Below are positions 45,987-55,659 of a stretch of DNA of 64,000 bases, piece by piece. This stretch comes from Hyaloscypha bicolor E (Eukaryota; Ascomycota; Leotiomycetes; Helotiales; Hyaloscyphaceae). The notes beneath the pieces were generated by a model that was not told where the DNA came from, ran no database searches, and saw nothing but the letters and a program-made list of their open reading frames with translations. Position numbers and translations under genes: made by a program. The DNA is taken from assembly GCF_002865645.1 (NCBI RefSeq), contig NW_020194638.1:1605974-1669973 (forward strand). The letters are read 5' to 3'. How positions within the stretch are numbered: position 1 is the first letter of the stretch; every line of letters starts with the position of its first letter.

Positions 45987-46936
45987 GATGAATATCAACG
46001 CGTCTTCTGATAAACCTGGATTCGTCCTCCCATTCTTCCACGAGGACACCAAACGAAGAAGTGCCGGAGCAAGTTCTTTGAAATCAACCCGGCCGCCCCC
46101 CTTTGAGTGTGTCTTATCGGTGCGCTCCCTTATGTTCGAGGGTTATTTCTCACCATTGCCCAAATCCTCGGAGGCATTGCAGCTGCCGCCATACGTTCTG
46201 CCCTCTTCCCCGGTTTATTGACAGTCCGCACATATTTCGGTGGCGGCACACCCGTCATCCAAGGTCTATTCATCGAAATGTTCCTCTCAGCCGAACTGGT
46301 ATTCACAATCTTCATGCTTGAAGGAGAGAAGCACAAAGGCATATTCATCGCTCCCGTCGGCATTTGTCTATCCCTCTTCATAGTAGAGCTCACAAGCGTC
46401 TACTTCACGGGAGGGTCCGTCAATCTAGCACGTTCCTTCGGCCCGTCCGCCGCGAGCCACAGGCTCCACTCATATCGCGGTTAGCCCCATCCTCGGCGAA
46501 TTACTTGCACCCGGCTTCTACAAGTTCATCAAGATGCTCGAATACGAGACCGCGAATCCAAATCAAGATGCTTCCAGACCCATAAGGCGACCATTTCAAC
46601 CCCGACGACCACGCAAGCAACCCTCGCACCTCCTTCGCGCCGGAAGACTATACCGACGCTGCTGCCAACATGGAAAATGGAAGACTTCACGGGACGCCAA
46701 GGGAATACGGTGCAGGAAGAAGACCATACGGTGAGAGCCCGGCGCCACCGCAACCGAATGATCAATTTGCCGGCTTGGCTGAGGGACGCATGCATGCTGA
46801 TGAGATTGTAAACCTTACTTACAGTCTTGGAGGCGGTTCGGATCGCGCCTTAGCGTCGCCGGTTGGGAACCAGGTGCACAAATCTGCCATGAAGCCGGGA
46901 TCGTTCAATATCAGTACAAATGGGAATGGGAATTGA
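45987..46936 (+). pseudogene. Decayed aquaporin (MIP family)
   Basis: Remains of a fungal aquaporin in at least three frames. The N-terminus MNINASSDKPGFVLPFF is joined almost directly to the first asparagine box, so membrane helices 1-2 (about 80 residues) are missing. In one frame the first box reads EINPAAPL followed by TGA where a sense codon is expected, then VCLIGALPYVRGLFLTIAQI. Helices 4-6 are well kept: GGTPVIQGLFIEMFLSAELV, FTIFMLEGEKHKGIFIAPVG and FTGGSVNLARSFGP. The second box NPA has become NLA. After a frameshift the tail continues PILGELLAPGFYKFIKMLEY; after another it reads HFNPDDHASNPRTSFAPEDY. No introns explain the changes. It cannot make a functional water or glycerol channel. 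Confidence 0.85.
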
Positions 46937-47799
46937 CATCGAGGGGAGAGGTCAGTGAGGAATAATACTTACGCAAATCGGTAGTTGAACCAGGGGTTAC
47001 CTGATGATGAGGATTTTTATGAGAAGCATGGTGTTTGATGTGGAGGGTTGATTCGTGAATGGAGAGTGTTTGGAAATATGATGTTATGATGAGCATATAC
47101 GAAAGCGTTGGAGTTGGTTTGTATATAGCAATGTATAATACAATACTATTTATAAAGACGACGTACATCTTTAATGGCCGTGTGAAATGATCTTGCTCGC
47201 GTGTTTCGCCATGGCCAATATTTTAGGGCTTCCTGGCCACAATCTCCATAGCCCAAATCAGGAAGTATTTCTGCCCCTTCTTGGGACACTTCCGCCCTGT
47301 TAATACTCGAAACCGAGGAAAGGCCCAGTCGCGGTGTCCGGGACGGCAAGCAGGCCCGGGATGAGAAAATACTGACAGTAAAATTTCGTTGACAACAATG
47401 CAGAAATGTCACCACTGCTGGCATACCGGTACTACTTTCTCACTGGATCGGAGATGGTCTCGCACCCAAAATGTTTTGATCTTCTGATCTCTAGGAGTCC
47501 TGCAAAGGGATGGGGACTTTCATCTGCTGACACTGTGGACGTCCTCTAACGGGTAGACCTCCTTGTTATGGACCTCTTCAATTAGCTTAGTCAAGTGTTT
47601 GACTTCTCGTCGTTATGGCAAACTTTCGTTTGAACGTGTCGTGAAACCTGTGCTTTATCACTTGTTATAACAGAATATCGGCGCTTGTCTTCATCGGATT
47701 TTCCTTTTATGATTGCTATGTTGAAGATCCAAGCTGCACACAATAGCACAGAATATACTATTTGAAAACAGGAAGCTAAGCGGCGTCTTGTTCAGCCGA
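46937..47799. other. Intergenic between pseudogenes
   Basis: 863 bp, AT-rich around 47040-47160, with no supportable gene. A minus-strand ORF at 47146-47424 shows no family features. Confidence 0.4.
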
Positions 47800-48690
47800 T
47801 TATGGTTGAGTGACCAGCTCAGAAGTGGCTGCTGGCATAGGTTTCCTGCCATATATAATGAAACTGCTGAGTATTAGCACCACCATCACCGAATGCCATT
47901 GGTAGTACGTACATCGGGATATATGCGTGTAGCCAATTCGAGTTGATATCATTCTTCACCTCCATCAGCAAGATCTCAACCTCCTGAGACGACATGCCGA
48001 GGCCTCTCGTCAGTACGGCAGCACTCCACCCATGCAACCCAGAACGCACATCTTCCCTACTCCTCCTACCAAGCATCTTCATCCGTGGTCTCTCGCCTAA
48101 CTTCCAATCGGCCAAGTCAACTGCTTCTCAACGACATCCACGAAGCCGTCTTGCTCGAAGTACGACTTGTAATTTGGGACTTTTTCCAAAAGCCCCGCCG
48201 AGTGCATTTGCCGCCTATTTCGCAAGTCCCAGCCACCGTTCGAATGCTGTGCCTTTCATTGAATCGTCTATACATCGAAAAGGGATGACGACGCCTTGCA
48301 CTTCGAAATAACCCCCTGAACGTAAGGCATTGAAAGCGGATTGGAAAACAGGTGCGTGGTCTTTAAAGCAGGTTGCTAGAGCCCGGTCATGGATGTAGTC
48401 AAAGGGATATGGGAAGGACCACTCGTCTTCTGCATCTTCTATTTCAAAGCGGCAATTGGGAGGAACACTGAGTCAAGTCAGCAGTGAGGAATTAATCGTG
48501 AAACAAATCTCGAAATCTCACTAAAGGGGCTGGATCGGACTCAAGTCCGTCCCGACGACGTTTGCTGATGGAAAAGTACTGGCTAGATAAATGAGTTAGA
48601 GGTGCGTGAAAGTCTATAGACGGAAAGTTCGCGGTGGTACCAAAATCAGTAGCCCACATTCCAGTCCCCACCGAAGGGACATGCATTCAG
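47800..48690 (-). pseudogene. Decayed SAM-dependent methyltransferase (TAM domain, LaeA-like)
   Basis: Class I methyltransferase of the large fungal group that includes the regulator LaeA. Recognisable blocks in order: VGTGMWATDFG (SAM-binding motif I), DLSPIQP in another frame, a consensus intron (TA|GTGAGA to GACTCAG), then PPNCRFEIEDAEDEWSFPYP, FDYIHDRALATCFKDHAPVF and GGYFEVQGVVIPFRCID. The frame then meets TAG after GLAK. A second frame carries KSYFEQDGFVDVVEKQLTWP and ends at TAG after IGS, where W is typical. The first frame resumes with KMLGRRSREDVRSGLHGWSA and VLTRGLGMSSQEVEILLMEV. A last intron (AT|GTACGT to CTCAG) leads to SFIIYGRKP. The splice sites are intact but two stops and at least three frameshifts break the gene. 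Confidence 0.8.
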
Positions 48691-48869
48691 AGGGCAGTCC
48701 TCAAAAATTGTCTTTTCTAGCGGGATACATATATATATCAACACGGCGAAGATCACATCGGAGAGATAATTTTATCAGTAATGGTGTGTCCCATGTCGTC
48801 GTCGACAAGTAAGTGAGCCTCAGAATTCATGAAAAGCTGGCTAATGTTGTTTTTGCCAGTTTCCTCGGT

Positions 48870-49331
48870 GACTCACAACCCCAGACGCTCCATCATGTCG
48901 ACCGCCTTTCCCTTCGAGCCAAAACACCATTAGCGCAAAAAGCACCACTTCGACTCCGAACAATGGATCTGAAAGTCTGTCCAGTGGGATGAAGACCGGA
49001 ATTTGTGTTGGTATTGTGGGCGGGGATTATTTTGGTTATCCTGGCTGTCTGGGGAATTTCGTGTGTTTACGGGAAACGACGCTCGAGAGCAGGACGAGAG
49101 AGTCACCATCACGGGATGATAAAATTGGGAGAGTCGGATGACACTTCACCACATATGTTGGCACAATTAGCGGCCGTTGAATTCAAGAGAGAGATGAGCA
49201 CGAATTCCCAGCACGAGTTGCCGCAGTTGGAAAGGAAGGGATCTCCTGTTGGGGTACCTGCTGGGCATTTCTTCCACCACGAAATAGGGGGGCACGTTTT
49301 GATGGATTGCTGTGGTCTTATGTTTGTATGA
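48870..49331 (+). pseudogene. Single-pass membrane protein, frameshifted
   Basis: One frame encodes a Ser/Thr-rich stalk, SSQNTISAKSTTSTPNNGSE, then SLSSGMKTGICVGIVGG, the typical start of the membrane helix in fungal single-pass surface proteins. The frame is lost inside the helix. A second frame takes over with IILVILAVWGISCVYGKRRS and a cytosolic tail containing HMLAQLAAVEFKREMSTNSQ and HELPQLERKGSPVGVPAG. A one- or two-base indel near 49021-49023 explains the break; no splice pair does. The N-terminal domain upstream is not recognisable, so this is probably only the 3' part of the original gene. If the base call were wrong it could be intact here. Confidence 0.55.
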
Positions 49332-50328
49332 TTTATTGAAAGATAAAATGACACCTTGGAATGGACGAAAGCGATCCATCCATCGCGCGAAAAAACTTGA
49401 ACCAATAATCGTACTCGTACACCACCAACACACTGGAAAGAAATCCATCAACCAACCAACCAATCAACTACAAGTACACGCACAAGGCTTCGAGCCCCAA
49501 AAATGGAAAAGTAGACAAAAGCGAACCAGAATGCCAAAACGACCAGCCATGCAAATTCAGGAAGGGCGCGAGCCCTGGGGCAATTTTATTCTAGGTATCA
49601 TAAACCAAAACACTCCGTTCCCATCCATCTATGCAAATCAATGCGATCCAACCAAAAAGAAACAAGAAATGGACTCTGACACAGCCACCGAGAAAGGTCG
49701 GAGCGGCGCAGAAAGGGCGCGAGGCTCGTGTAACGTGGGGGCGAGGCGATGAGGCTGAGGCAGCTGAGCGCAATGACGTGGTGACGTGCTGTTCGAGCCA
49801 AGCCAGGGGCTTGCTGGCAGAGAAGATTGATTGAAAATCAGGGGTGTGTGTCGCAAGAGTTCGTGATCTCGAGGGACAGTGGTGACGGTGATTGAAAGCC
49901 AGCAAGCCAGCAAGCAAGCAAGCAAGGCAGATTCGAGGCAGATTCGAGGCAAAAGACGAGACTGGTAATCGGGAGACGTGCGGACGGGTCTTATCGGGTC
50001 GAAAACGGGGTCAGGAAAGCCGGGAGGGAGGGGCTGTCATGCGACATTGGGACGGCGATGCGTGGCTCAATTGCTCGGCGCTTAAAGTATGACGGATTGT
50101 GCAAGTTTCGAGTGTACCTGGAAGGAGAACGTGTTAGTGAGTGAAGAAAAAGGGGGGGGGGCGAACAGGATCAGGTAGCGAAGCGGCCGCTTGGCTCCGA
50201 GTCGCCAAGGCAAACGCTGAGCCACCATTGGGCGGCAAGGCAAATACAAAATCAACCTAGGACTGACTCACCCAGGCAGAATATTGAGATTTGTTGATTT
50301 GTTGGGTTGGGCAGTGATGTCCTTGACT
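49332..50328. other. Noncoding stretch with short repeats and the 3' region of a candidate small gene
   Basis: No supportable protein gene. It contains an AAGC-rich repeat with two copies of a CAGATTCGAGG unit (49896-49952) and a run of ten G at 50152-50161. A consensus splice pair on the minus strand (donor GTGAGT at 50271, acceptor TTCTCCTTCCAG ending at 50118) may be a 3' UTR intron of the candidate small gene. Confidence 0.5.
49896..49952. repeat. AAGC/CAGC microsatellite plus CAGATTCGAGG tandem pair
   Basis: AAGCCAGC repeated twice grades into AAGC repeats and then a GCAGATTCGAG unit repeated twice. It looks like replication-slippage DNA and is noncoding. Confidence 0.8.
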
Positions 50329-50661
50329 TCAGGACCCGTAGCCTGAAGGGGGGTGTTAGAGTTGTTTTGAGATTTTCGAAGATTTCTAGGTGTTGGAGCA
50401 TACCCGTGTCTCTTTTGCCCTTATCCCCATCCGTACCCGTATCCTGCATGGTCTTGCCACACTTTCCACCGTAGACTGGAGAAAAGAATTTAGCATTGGT
50501 CTTCCAAAGGCAGAACATTGCAACAGAGTTGTTGCTGAAGGATTCTTCAAGGAAAGAGCATGGATTTGGAATTGGGGAGTCATACTAGGATCGCGGGTGC
50601 CAGGTTTCGGCTTGGGCTTGTCCCAAGCGAGGCAGGATGTTGTTGATGTTGGAATTTGCAT
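50329..50661 (-). CDS. Candidate small spliced gene (53 residues), unknown
   Basis: Exons 50661-50586, 50475-50404 and 50342-50329 join in phase (1,1) through two introns with strong acceptors (TTTTCTCCAG and CCCCCCTTCAG) and GTATG donors. The product would start MQIPTSTTSCLAWDKPKPKP, continue GTRDPIYGGKCGKTMQDTG and end KGKRDTGYGS. It is Gly/Lys/Asp-rich, hydrophilic, with two cysteines, no signal peptide and no membrane segment. A third consensus intron lies in the likely 3' UTR. Alternatives are an unspliced ORF of about 90 residues from the same ATG, or a noncoding spliced transcript. I do not recognise the protein. It has more than 2 kb of upstream noncoding DNA. Confidence 0.4.
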
Positions 50662-51504
50662 GGTGAATGTGAATGTAAAACGACTTGAATGGAGGATGAT
50701 GGTAGGTAACAGAGTTTGAATTGAGATCTGGATCTTTGTCTCACGTTGATTGACGAATATTCGTTGTGTGAAGAGGAGAATGCCTGGGAAGCAAGTCTTC
50801 CATAGATATATATATGTAGGCAACTGGAACTTACTGAAGGTACAACCGTTGACCAGCTGGGCGCGCCAGATGTGGCTATGTGCCCTGTCCCAGCGGCAGT
50901 CCTTGCAAGTGAGGTGCACATGGTGAATCAAACAAGCTTAACGCTGTTTAAAGTAAAGCCTTAAGGTCAGCCTCGCTGGCGCATATCATGGATTTTCAGG
51001 ATGCCCAAAAGGGGCTCAGTGGTCGCCTAACAGACGGGGCCTCCTGGCCACTCGTGAGGATCTCGGTCGGCCAGGCCCCCCGTTTCGCCACCCGCTCGCT
51101 GCACATGCCTGGGGCCAAGGACTGATCCGACTGAGTCCTTTTGGCAATGCAATGCCGAAGCGTGAAGATCCACCGACCGATTGCAGATTTCACATTGGGA
51201 CATGAACATTGGGCATTGGACATTGCACATTGCACATTGCGCCGCCACCACCACTGGGCGTGCAGGCCCCTGGTCGACTGAGTCCATGACTCCATGCGGC
51301 CATTGTTCTTTTGTTCTCTTCTCCTGTCCTCGGCTCACCAGACCATCCCTGGCCGACCCGAGATTTCGCAGGGCGAGCGAACGCCACCCACGCACGATCT
51401 TCAGACGCCTCCAGATCGAATCAAATCCCCAATCCGCTCCCCCCCCCCCCTCGAATTGTCGAATAACGGCGGCGAGCTGGGCCCACGGCCGTCCTGTTCG
51501 TCCG

Positions 51505-51560
51505 CATCAAGGTTATCATCATCAAGGTTATCATCATCAAGGTTATCATCATCAAGGTTG
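51505..51560. repeat. 15 bp tandem repeat, 3.7 copies
   Basis: Unit CATCAAGGTTATCAT repeated head to tail at 51505, 51520 and 51535 with a partial fourth copy from 51550. The length is divisible by three and one frame reads HHQGY repeats, but no gene context supports translation. Confidence 0.9.
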
Positions 51561-51863
51561 TCCCCTGACGGACCGTGGACGGGTCACGGGCGTGACGACG
51601 TCGAGGGTCCCCGTCGATCGGTGCGCCTGCTTTCAAGATAAGATAGGGTTGGTCGCTGGCTGGCCTGGCCCCCCCCCCTTCAACGCTCAACCTGCACCTG
51701 CAGCCACCTGGCGCCGCGGAACCGGTCATGCATTTTACTACTTTACAGCCGCTGTCGATCTCCGGAAGATTGGCGTCGTCGCATCGTAGGCATCAGGGAC
51801 GTCATACCCATCCGTTGTCCGTGATCGCCGGTGAGGCCTCTCACACTCACGCTCCATGCGCTC

Positions 51864-51914
51864 CAGGCTTCAGGCTTCAGGCTTCAGCGAAACGAAACGA
51901 AACGAAACGAAACG
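51864..51914. repeat. Adjacent CAGGCTT and CGAAA tandem repeats
   Basis: Three copies of the 7 bp unit CAGGCTT are followed directly by five copies of the 5 bp unit CGAAA. Simple-sequence DNA in the noncoding block. Confidence 0.85.
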
Positions 51915-52798
51915 CCCTTCGCTCCGTGTGGCCTGCGGTTCCAGGTTCGCCCCGTCGACTACGCTTGCAGCGCGCTCACCGGTCGAGCAACGCCCCCCCT
52001 CAAAGGACGACCCGGCCCCGAATAATATGGCGCATACAAAACTCTCCACTGAGTCATTTCGAGTTCCTGGCGGCAATAATCCGTTCACCGCGGCGAGTGT
52101 CCCCCTGTGCTCGTGTTCGCACCAAGCGATCGATCTCTGTAAGGCTGAAGAACGAAGATGGTCAAATTCGACAACTCGGTGAGAGAGAGAGCAGGCTGTG
52201 CCACCACAAGTGGCTTTGCTGTGCGGATGCGGGCGGGCCTCGCCACGCCTCCTACATCAGCGCCGCTTGCAGGGGCTTCGCTCCGTGGTGACAGCGTGCG
52301 TACCTGACAGTTTGACGTATGCGGGGAGGTGGGGAGGTGGTGACAGTTTCGCCATCCAACACACCAAGCATTGCCAATCCACTCTGGCCCAAGGCCCGCT
52401 GGGCCTGCTTGCGGAGTATTTGTACCGAGTAGGAGCCAGGGACGAGTGAGGCTTCAGCGTGCGTCATGACGATCTCGAGCCTTTATTACTGCCTTCAATA
52501 CGAGAAGAGTCATACATAGTTTTGTTTTTGTTTTCCTTGCAGTCAAGAGTCATGGTTGGTTTTGTTTTTATGCAGCAATCGAGAAGAGTCATAAATTTTG
52601 GGTTTTCTGCCGTTTAAGTACACAGCTTCTACCAAGATCACCAACGTGTATAGAGAAGATCTGGTAAATACAGGAGAATAAGATCTCAAAAAGCTCTGTG
52701 GTATGTAATCGCTCCAATCCCAGCCCCAAAAGACAAGTCATAGTCATTCATAATCATCATAATGCCCATCAGATCCGAACTTTGGAGACTGGATCTTC

Positions 52799-55659
52799 TC
52801 AGCGACCCAAAAAGTCATCCAAGAATATGCACGCCAATCGCCCGTCGTCTGTGTATAATGACTCGGACTCCGGGTCGGATCTGTGCGAGCGGATTTCTTT
52901 TTCTGCGGGATGTTAGCCTTGAGCTCTCCGAATGATCTGAACCAATCTTACCGTAATCAACAACAATCGCCTGTAAATCCCAAACGAGGCCACTCACACT
53001 TCCGTCGACCGACGCCAGTTTCGATTTGCTTTGGAATGCCTCGGTGCCATCCCGAATCGGATTGCAGGCCTCCTTCCCGCCCTTTCGAGTCTTGAATTTC
53101 CAGTGAAAGATCTCCTTGCACCTTTCGAATAATTCCTTCTCTGTCAACGCAACCAGCGTTTGGAACTGCCTGCGCTCCGAGATTGGATCATGCCGTCGAT
53201 GCGTGATGTTTGCTTCGCAGAAGTACCACGCGGCGCCCAAGATCTTGTCAGTAACGAGGATCATCATGAGGAAGACGCTAAAGGCGGTTGCCCATTCGTT
53301 GTCTTTGCTTGTGTGGTTGCTGGTTGACCACATCATGTTTCCCCAGTCCTTGAGTACTTTCAAGATTCGTTTTTCTTGCAGGAAGTAGAAGGCGAGTTTG
53401 ATTTGTCGTTGCGCGCATCTTGGGGCGGATCCTTCCGGGTATATCTCTTGGAGTTGCTGTTGGACTTGGCTCTGGGACTCGTCGTCGAGGGTCAGGCTTC
53501 TTTCGAGGATGACGGCAGTTACGTGCATCTCGATGGCCTGACGGAGGAGGTCGGACTGGAAAAGGTCAGTAAGAATGCGATAGAATTGCGAATGGAAGTA
53601 AGAAATACTTCGTTGTCATTCTCGCGAGTGGCACCATAAAAGGAGCAGATCGCACGCAGAAGCTTCTCTGGGAGCTCTGAGCCCTGGTCGATATATCCAC
53701 AGGGAACATACTCCATAATGTCATTCTGAACAATACTTCGAACGTACCGGGTATATTCGTTCTGCAGTTCGTCTACATCGGCCAGTGGAATTCCTAGGGG
53801 GGGGCTGTTCATCCGTTTAAACGTCGGCCGGGTGATCATTTCGTTAGTAGCTTCCGCTTGATGGTGGAAGCCCATCTCAGAATTGGGCCGTAGATCTAGA
53901 GTAACCACTTCAACGCCGATGGGGTCTTGATATCCCCAGCTCAAGCGAACAGGCATGAGTCGTTTGCCCCATCCAGTTGCATTGGCCGTCACAAAATTCT
54001 CAACGTTGGCCTTGGTGAAGTGTCCGTTGAGGTACTTGGGGATGAGCAAGGTTGTCAAGGACTCAAGCGGATCATTGAAGCAAGAGAAGAGACAGAATCG
54101 CCTCTTACCGGCAAGTCTTGCACACTGCTCACAAGGCTTACCAGGCGAACACGGAGAACATTTGGTCTTCGAAATGTGGCAAGCCCAGCAAGCTTTTGCC
54201 TCTCGCACATCCCTGGCCTGCCTTTTCTCCAGCTCGGTGAGACCTCTTTGACGACCACGTGGAAGTTTGACTTTAGGAGCATCTGGTCTGGAACTGAAGA
54301 TATGCTGGTGCTCCATTTCATCCTGTGAAGGTGAAGGGGGGTGTGAGGCCGGAGACCCATGAGAATGTGGTGAGCCATGGGATGCTGCATACGCATCACT
54401 GTTCGCGTAGGAAGGGACGAGTGCCCAACTCCCATTCTCGCTCTCAGCACTGGGGGTGACTGCTTCCGGAGCAAGGGCCTTGTCAATTGGTTGACCAACG
54501 TCAAGGAATTCCTGCCTCTTCACGTGTGTGGCGTAATTAGGGCCGGGAGGTTGTTGGAAAGTGACAACACCGGGAGTCGCGTTGTACTGCAAGTTGCTGG
54601 CTTGATTTTGAGAATGCCATGGGATTGGGGGATTGATCGTAAGAGTTATCGGCTCTCCTAGTTGTGGGCTTGGGATCTGTTGTGGAACGAGGGTCGTTGA
54701 CGGCGAGGGCCATTGGATTGTGTCCTCTGTATAAACTTCTCCATAATTGTGGTTCCACTCCGGCAGTTGAAAGAATTCATTATCGAGCGGCAAGTTTTCG
54801 ATATACTGAGGAGAGCCCGGATTAACAGCACCTGGAGAAGGGGAATCAAACTTCTGTTTGTACCATTCGTCTAAGCAGTAATAATCAGTTTCGAAGATCT
54901 AGGGGAGGAATAGAGAGGTAGGACTTGGAAACACCAAACACGCAAGAAGATCGCTCAAAGGGGTAGGGAGAGCTGAATGAAGAGCGGTTTACCTGGTAGA
55001 GCCAGGCCAGTCATTGGATCGGTGGTCCCTGATGGGCCGAATGTCTGGTCAACGATAGGGAATACAAAGTCCTCCGAGTGCATCGAGGAGGTCGCCGTAT
55101 CGGGAGTCGACAATCCCATGCTGCCATCCAAGCTCCCAAAGCTTCCGTGATGTAAGTCTGACATCTGCATATCCTCAAAGCCAGAAGTTAGGGGAGCATT
55201 CCCGGAAGGTAGTCCATCCCACATAAAGTCCTGGTCATACATTTGCGGCCGTCCACTGAGGGGGGAATGCGAATCGTTGCCATCAAACATTAGATGAGGA
55301 GACCTCGGTGGATTAGGACCTAACGTATAAGAGGAAAGAGAAAAGAATGAGTTCTCAATAGAACTAGGGCCTTGTTGATGAATTACATTGTCAAAATTCG
55401 AGTCCTGGTTTCCGGCGCCTGGCTTCGGAACGGGGAAGTAATTATCGACATATCCCAGATTGGCGGTCTGGACTGCCGGAGGCTGATATCGCTCATTGTG
55501 CTGCGCTGAATCTCTGGGCGACGATGCTGGACTGGGGATGCGACGAGTTGAGTAGCCGGGAGCAGTGTGATAGACAACCTTGGACTCCCTCCTCCTCCAC
55601 GCGCGCCTGGTGTTGCCAGGCCATTCTGGCCCGGCGTGCGGACTCGTGCCTTCCTTCAT
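52799..55659 (-). CDS. Zn2Cys6 transcription factor with centrally placed zinc cluster
   Basis: Exons 55659-54993, 54870-53609, 53555-52952 and 52902-52799 give 878 residues. The first 440 residues are disordered and rich in Ser, Pro and Asn. The binuclear zinc cluster (about residues 449-487) reads ACWACHISKTKCSPC, then PGKPCEQCARLAGKRRFC, a C-x2-C-x6-C-x8-C-x2-C-x8-C pattern, preceded by a basic stretch KLPRGRQRGLTELEKRQARD. The C-terminal half has helical blocks (LLIPKYLNGHFTKANVENFV, TRYVRSIVQNDIMEYVPCGY, AWYFCEANITHRR), comparable with regulatory regions of fungal factors. Exon 2 uses the acceptor GCTTAG at 54871 because the nearer CCCTAG would break the frame. A possible upstream exon is suggested by a TTGCAG site just before the start. 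Targets are unknown. Confidence 0.82.

Larger units (their letters stand above)
50662..52798. other. 2.1 kb noncoding, GC- and repeat-rich region
   Basis: No supportable gene. It holds runs of 12 C (51439-51450) and about 10 C (near 51669-51678), tandem repeats listed separately, and many overlapping ORFs typical of GC-rich noncoding DNA. It may be the promoter of the candidate small gene and the 3' flank of the Zn2Cys6 gene. Base composition differs clearly from the AT-richer intergenic DNA elsewhere in the window. Confidence 0.5.

Noticed and set aside
51181..51789. ORF with HHQGY repeats, possible histidine-rich repeat protein
   Set aside because: The repeat is a short minisatellite in GC-rich noncoding DNA; flanking residues look random and several overlapping frames are equally open.
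51728..52291. 187-codon plus-strand ORF
   Set aside because: Arg/Ser-rich random translation of repeat-bearing DNA with competing ORFs in other frames and no splice or domain evidence.
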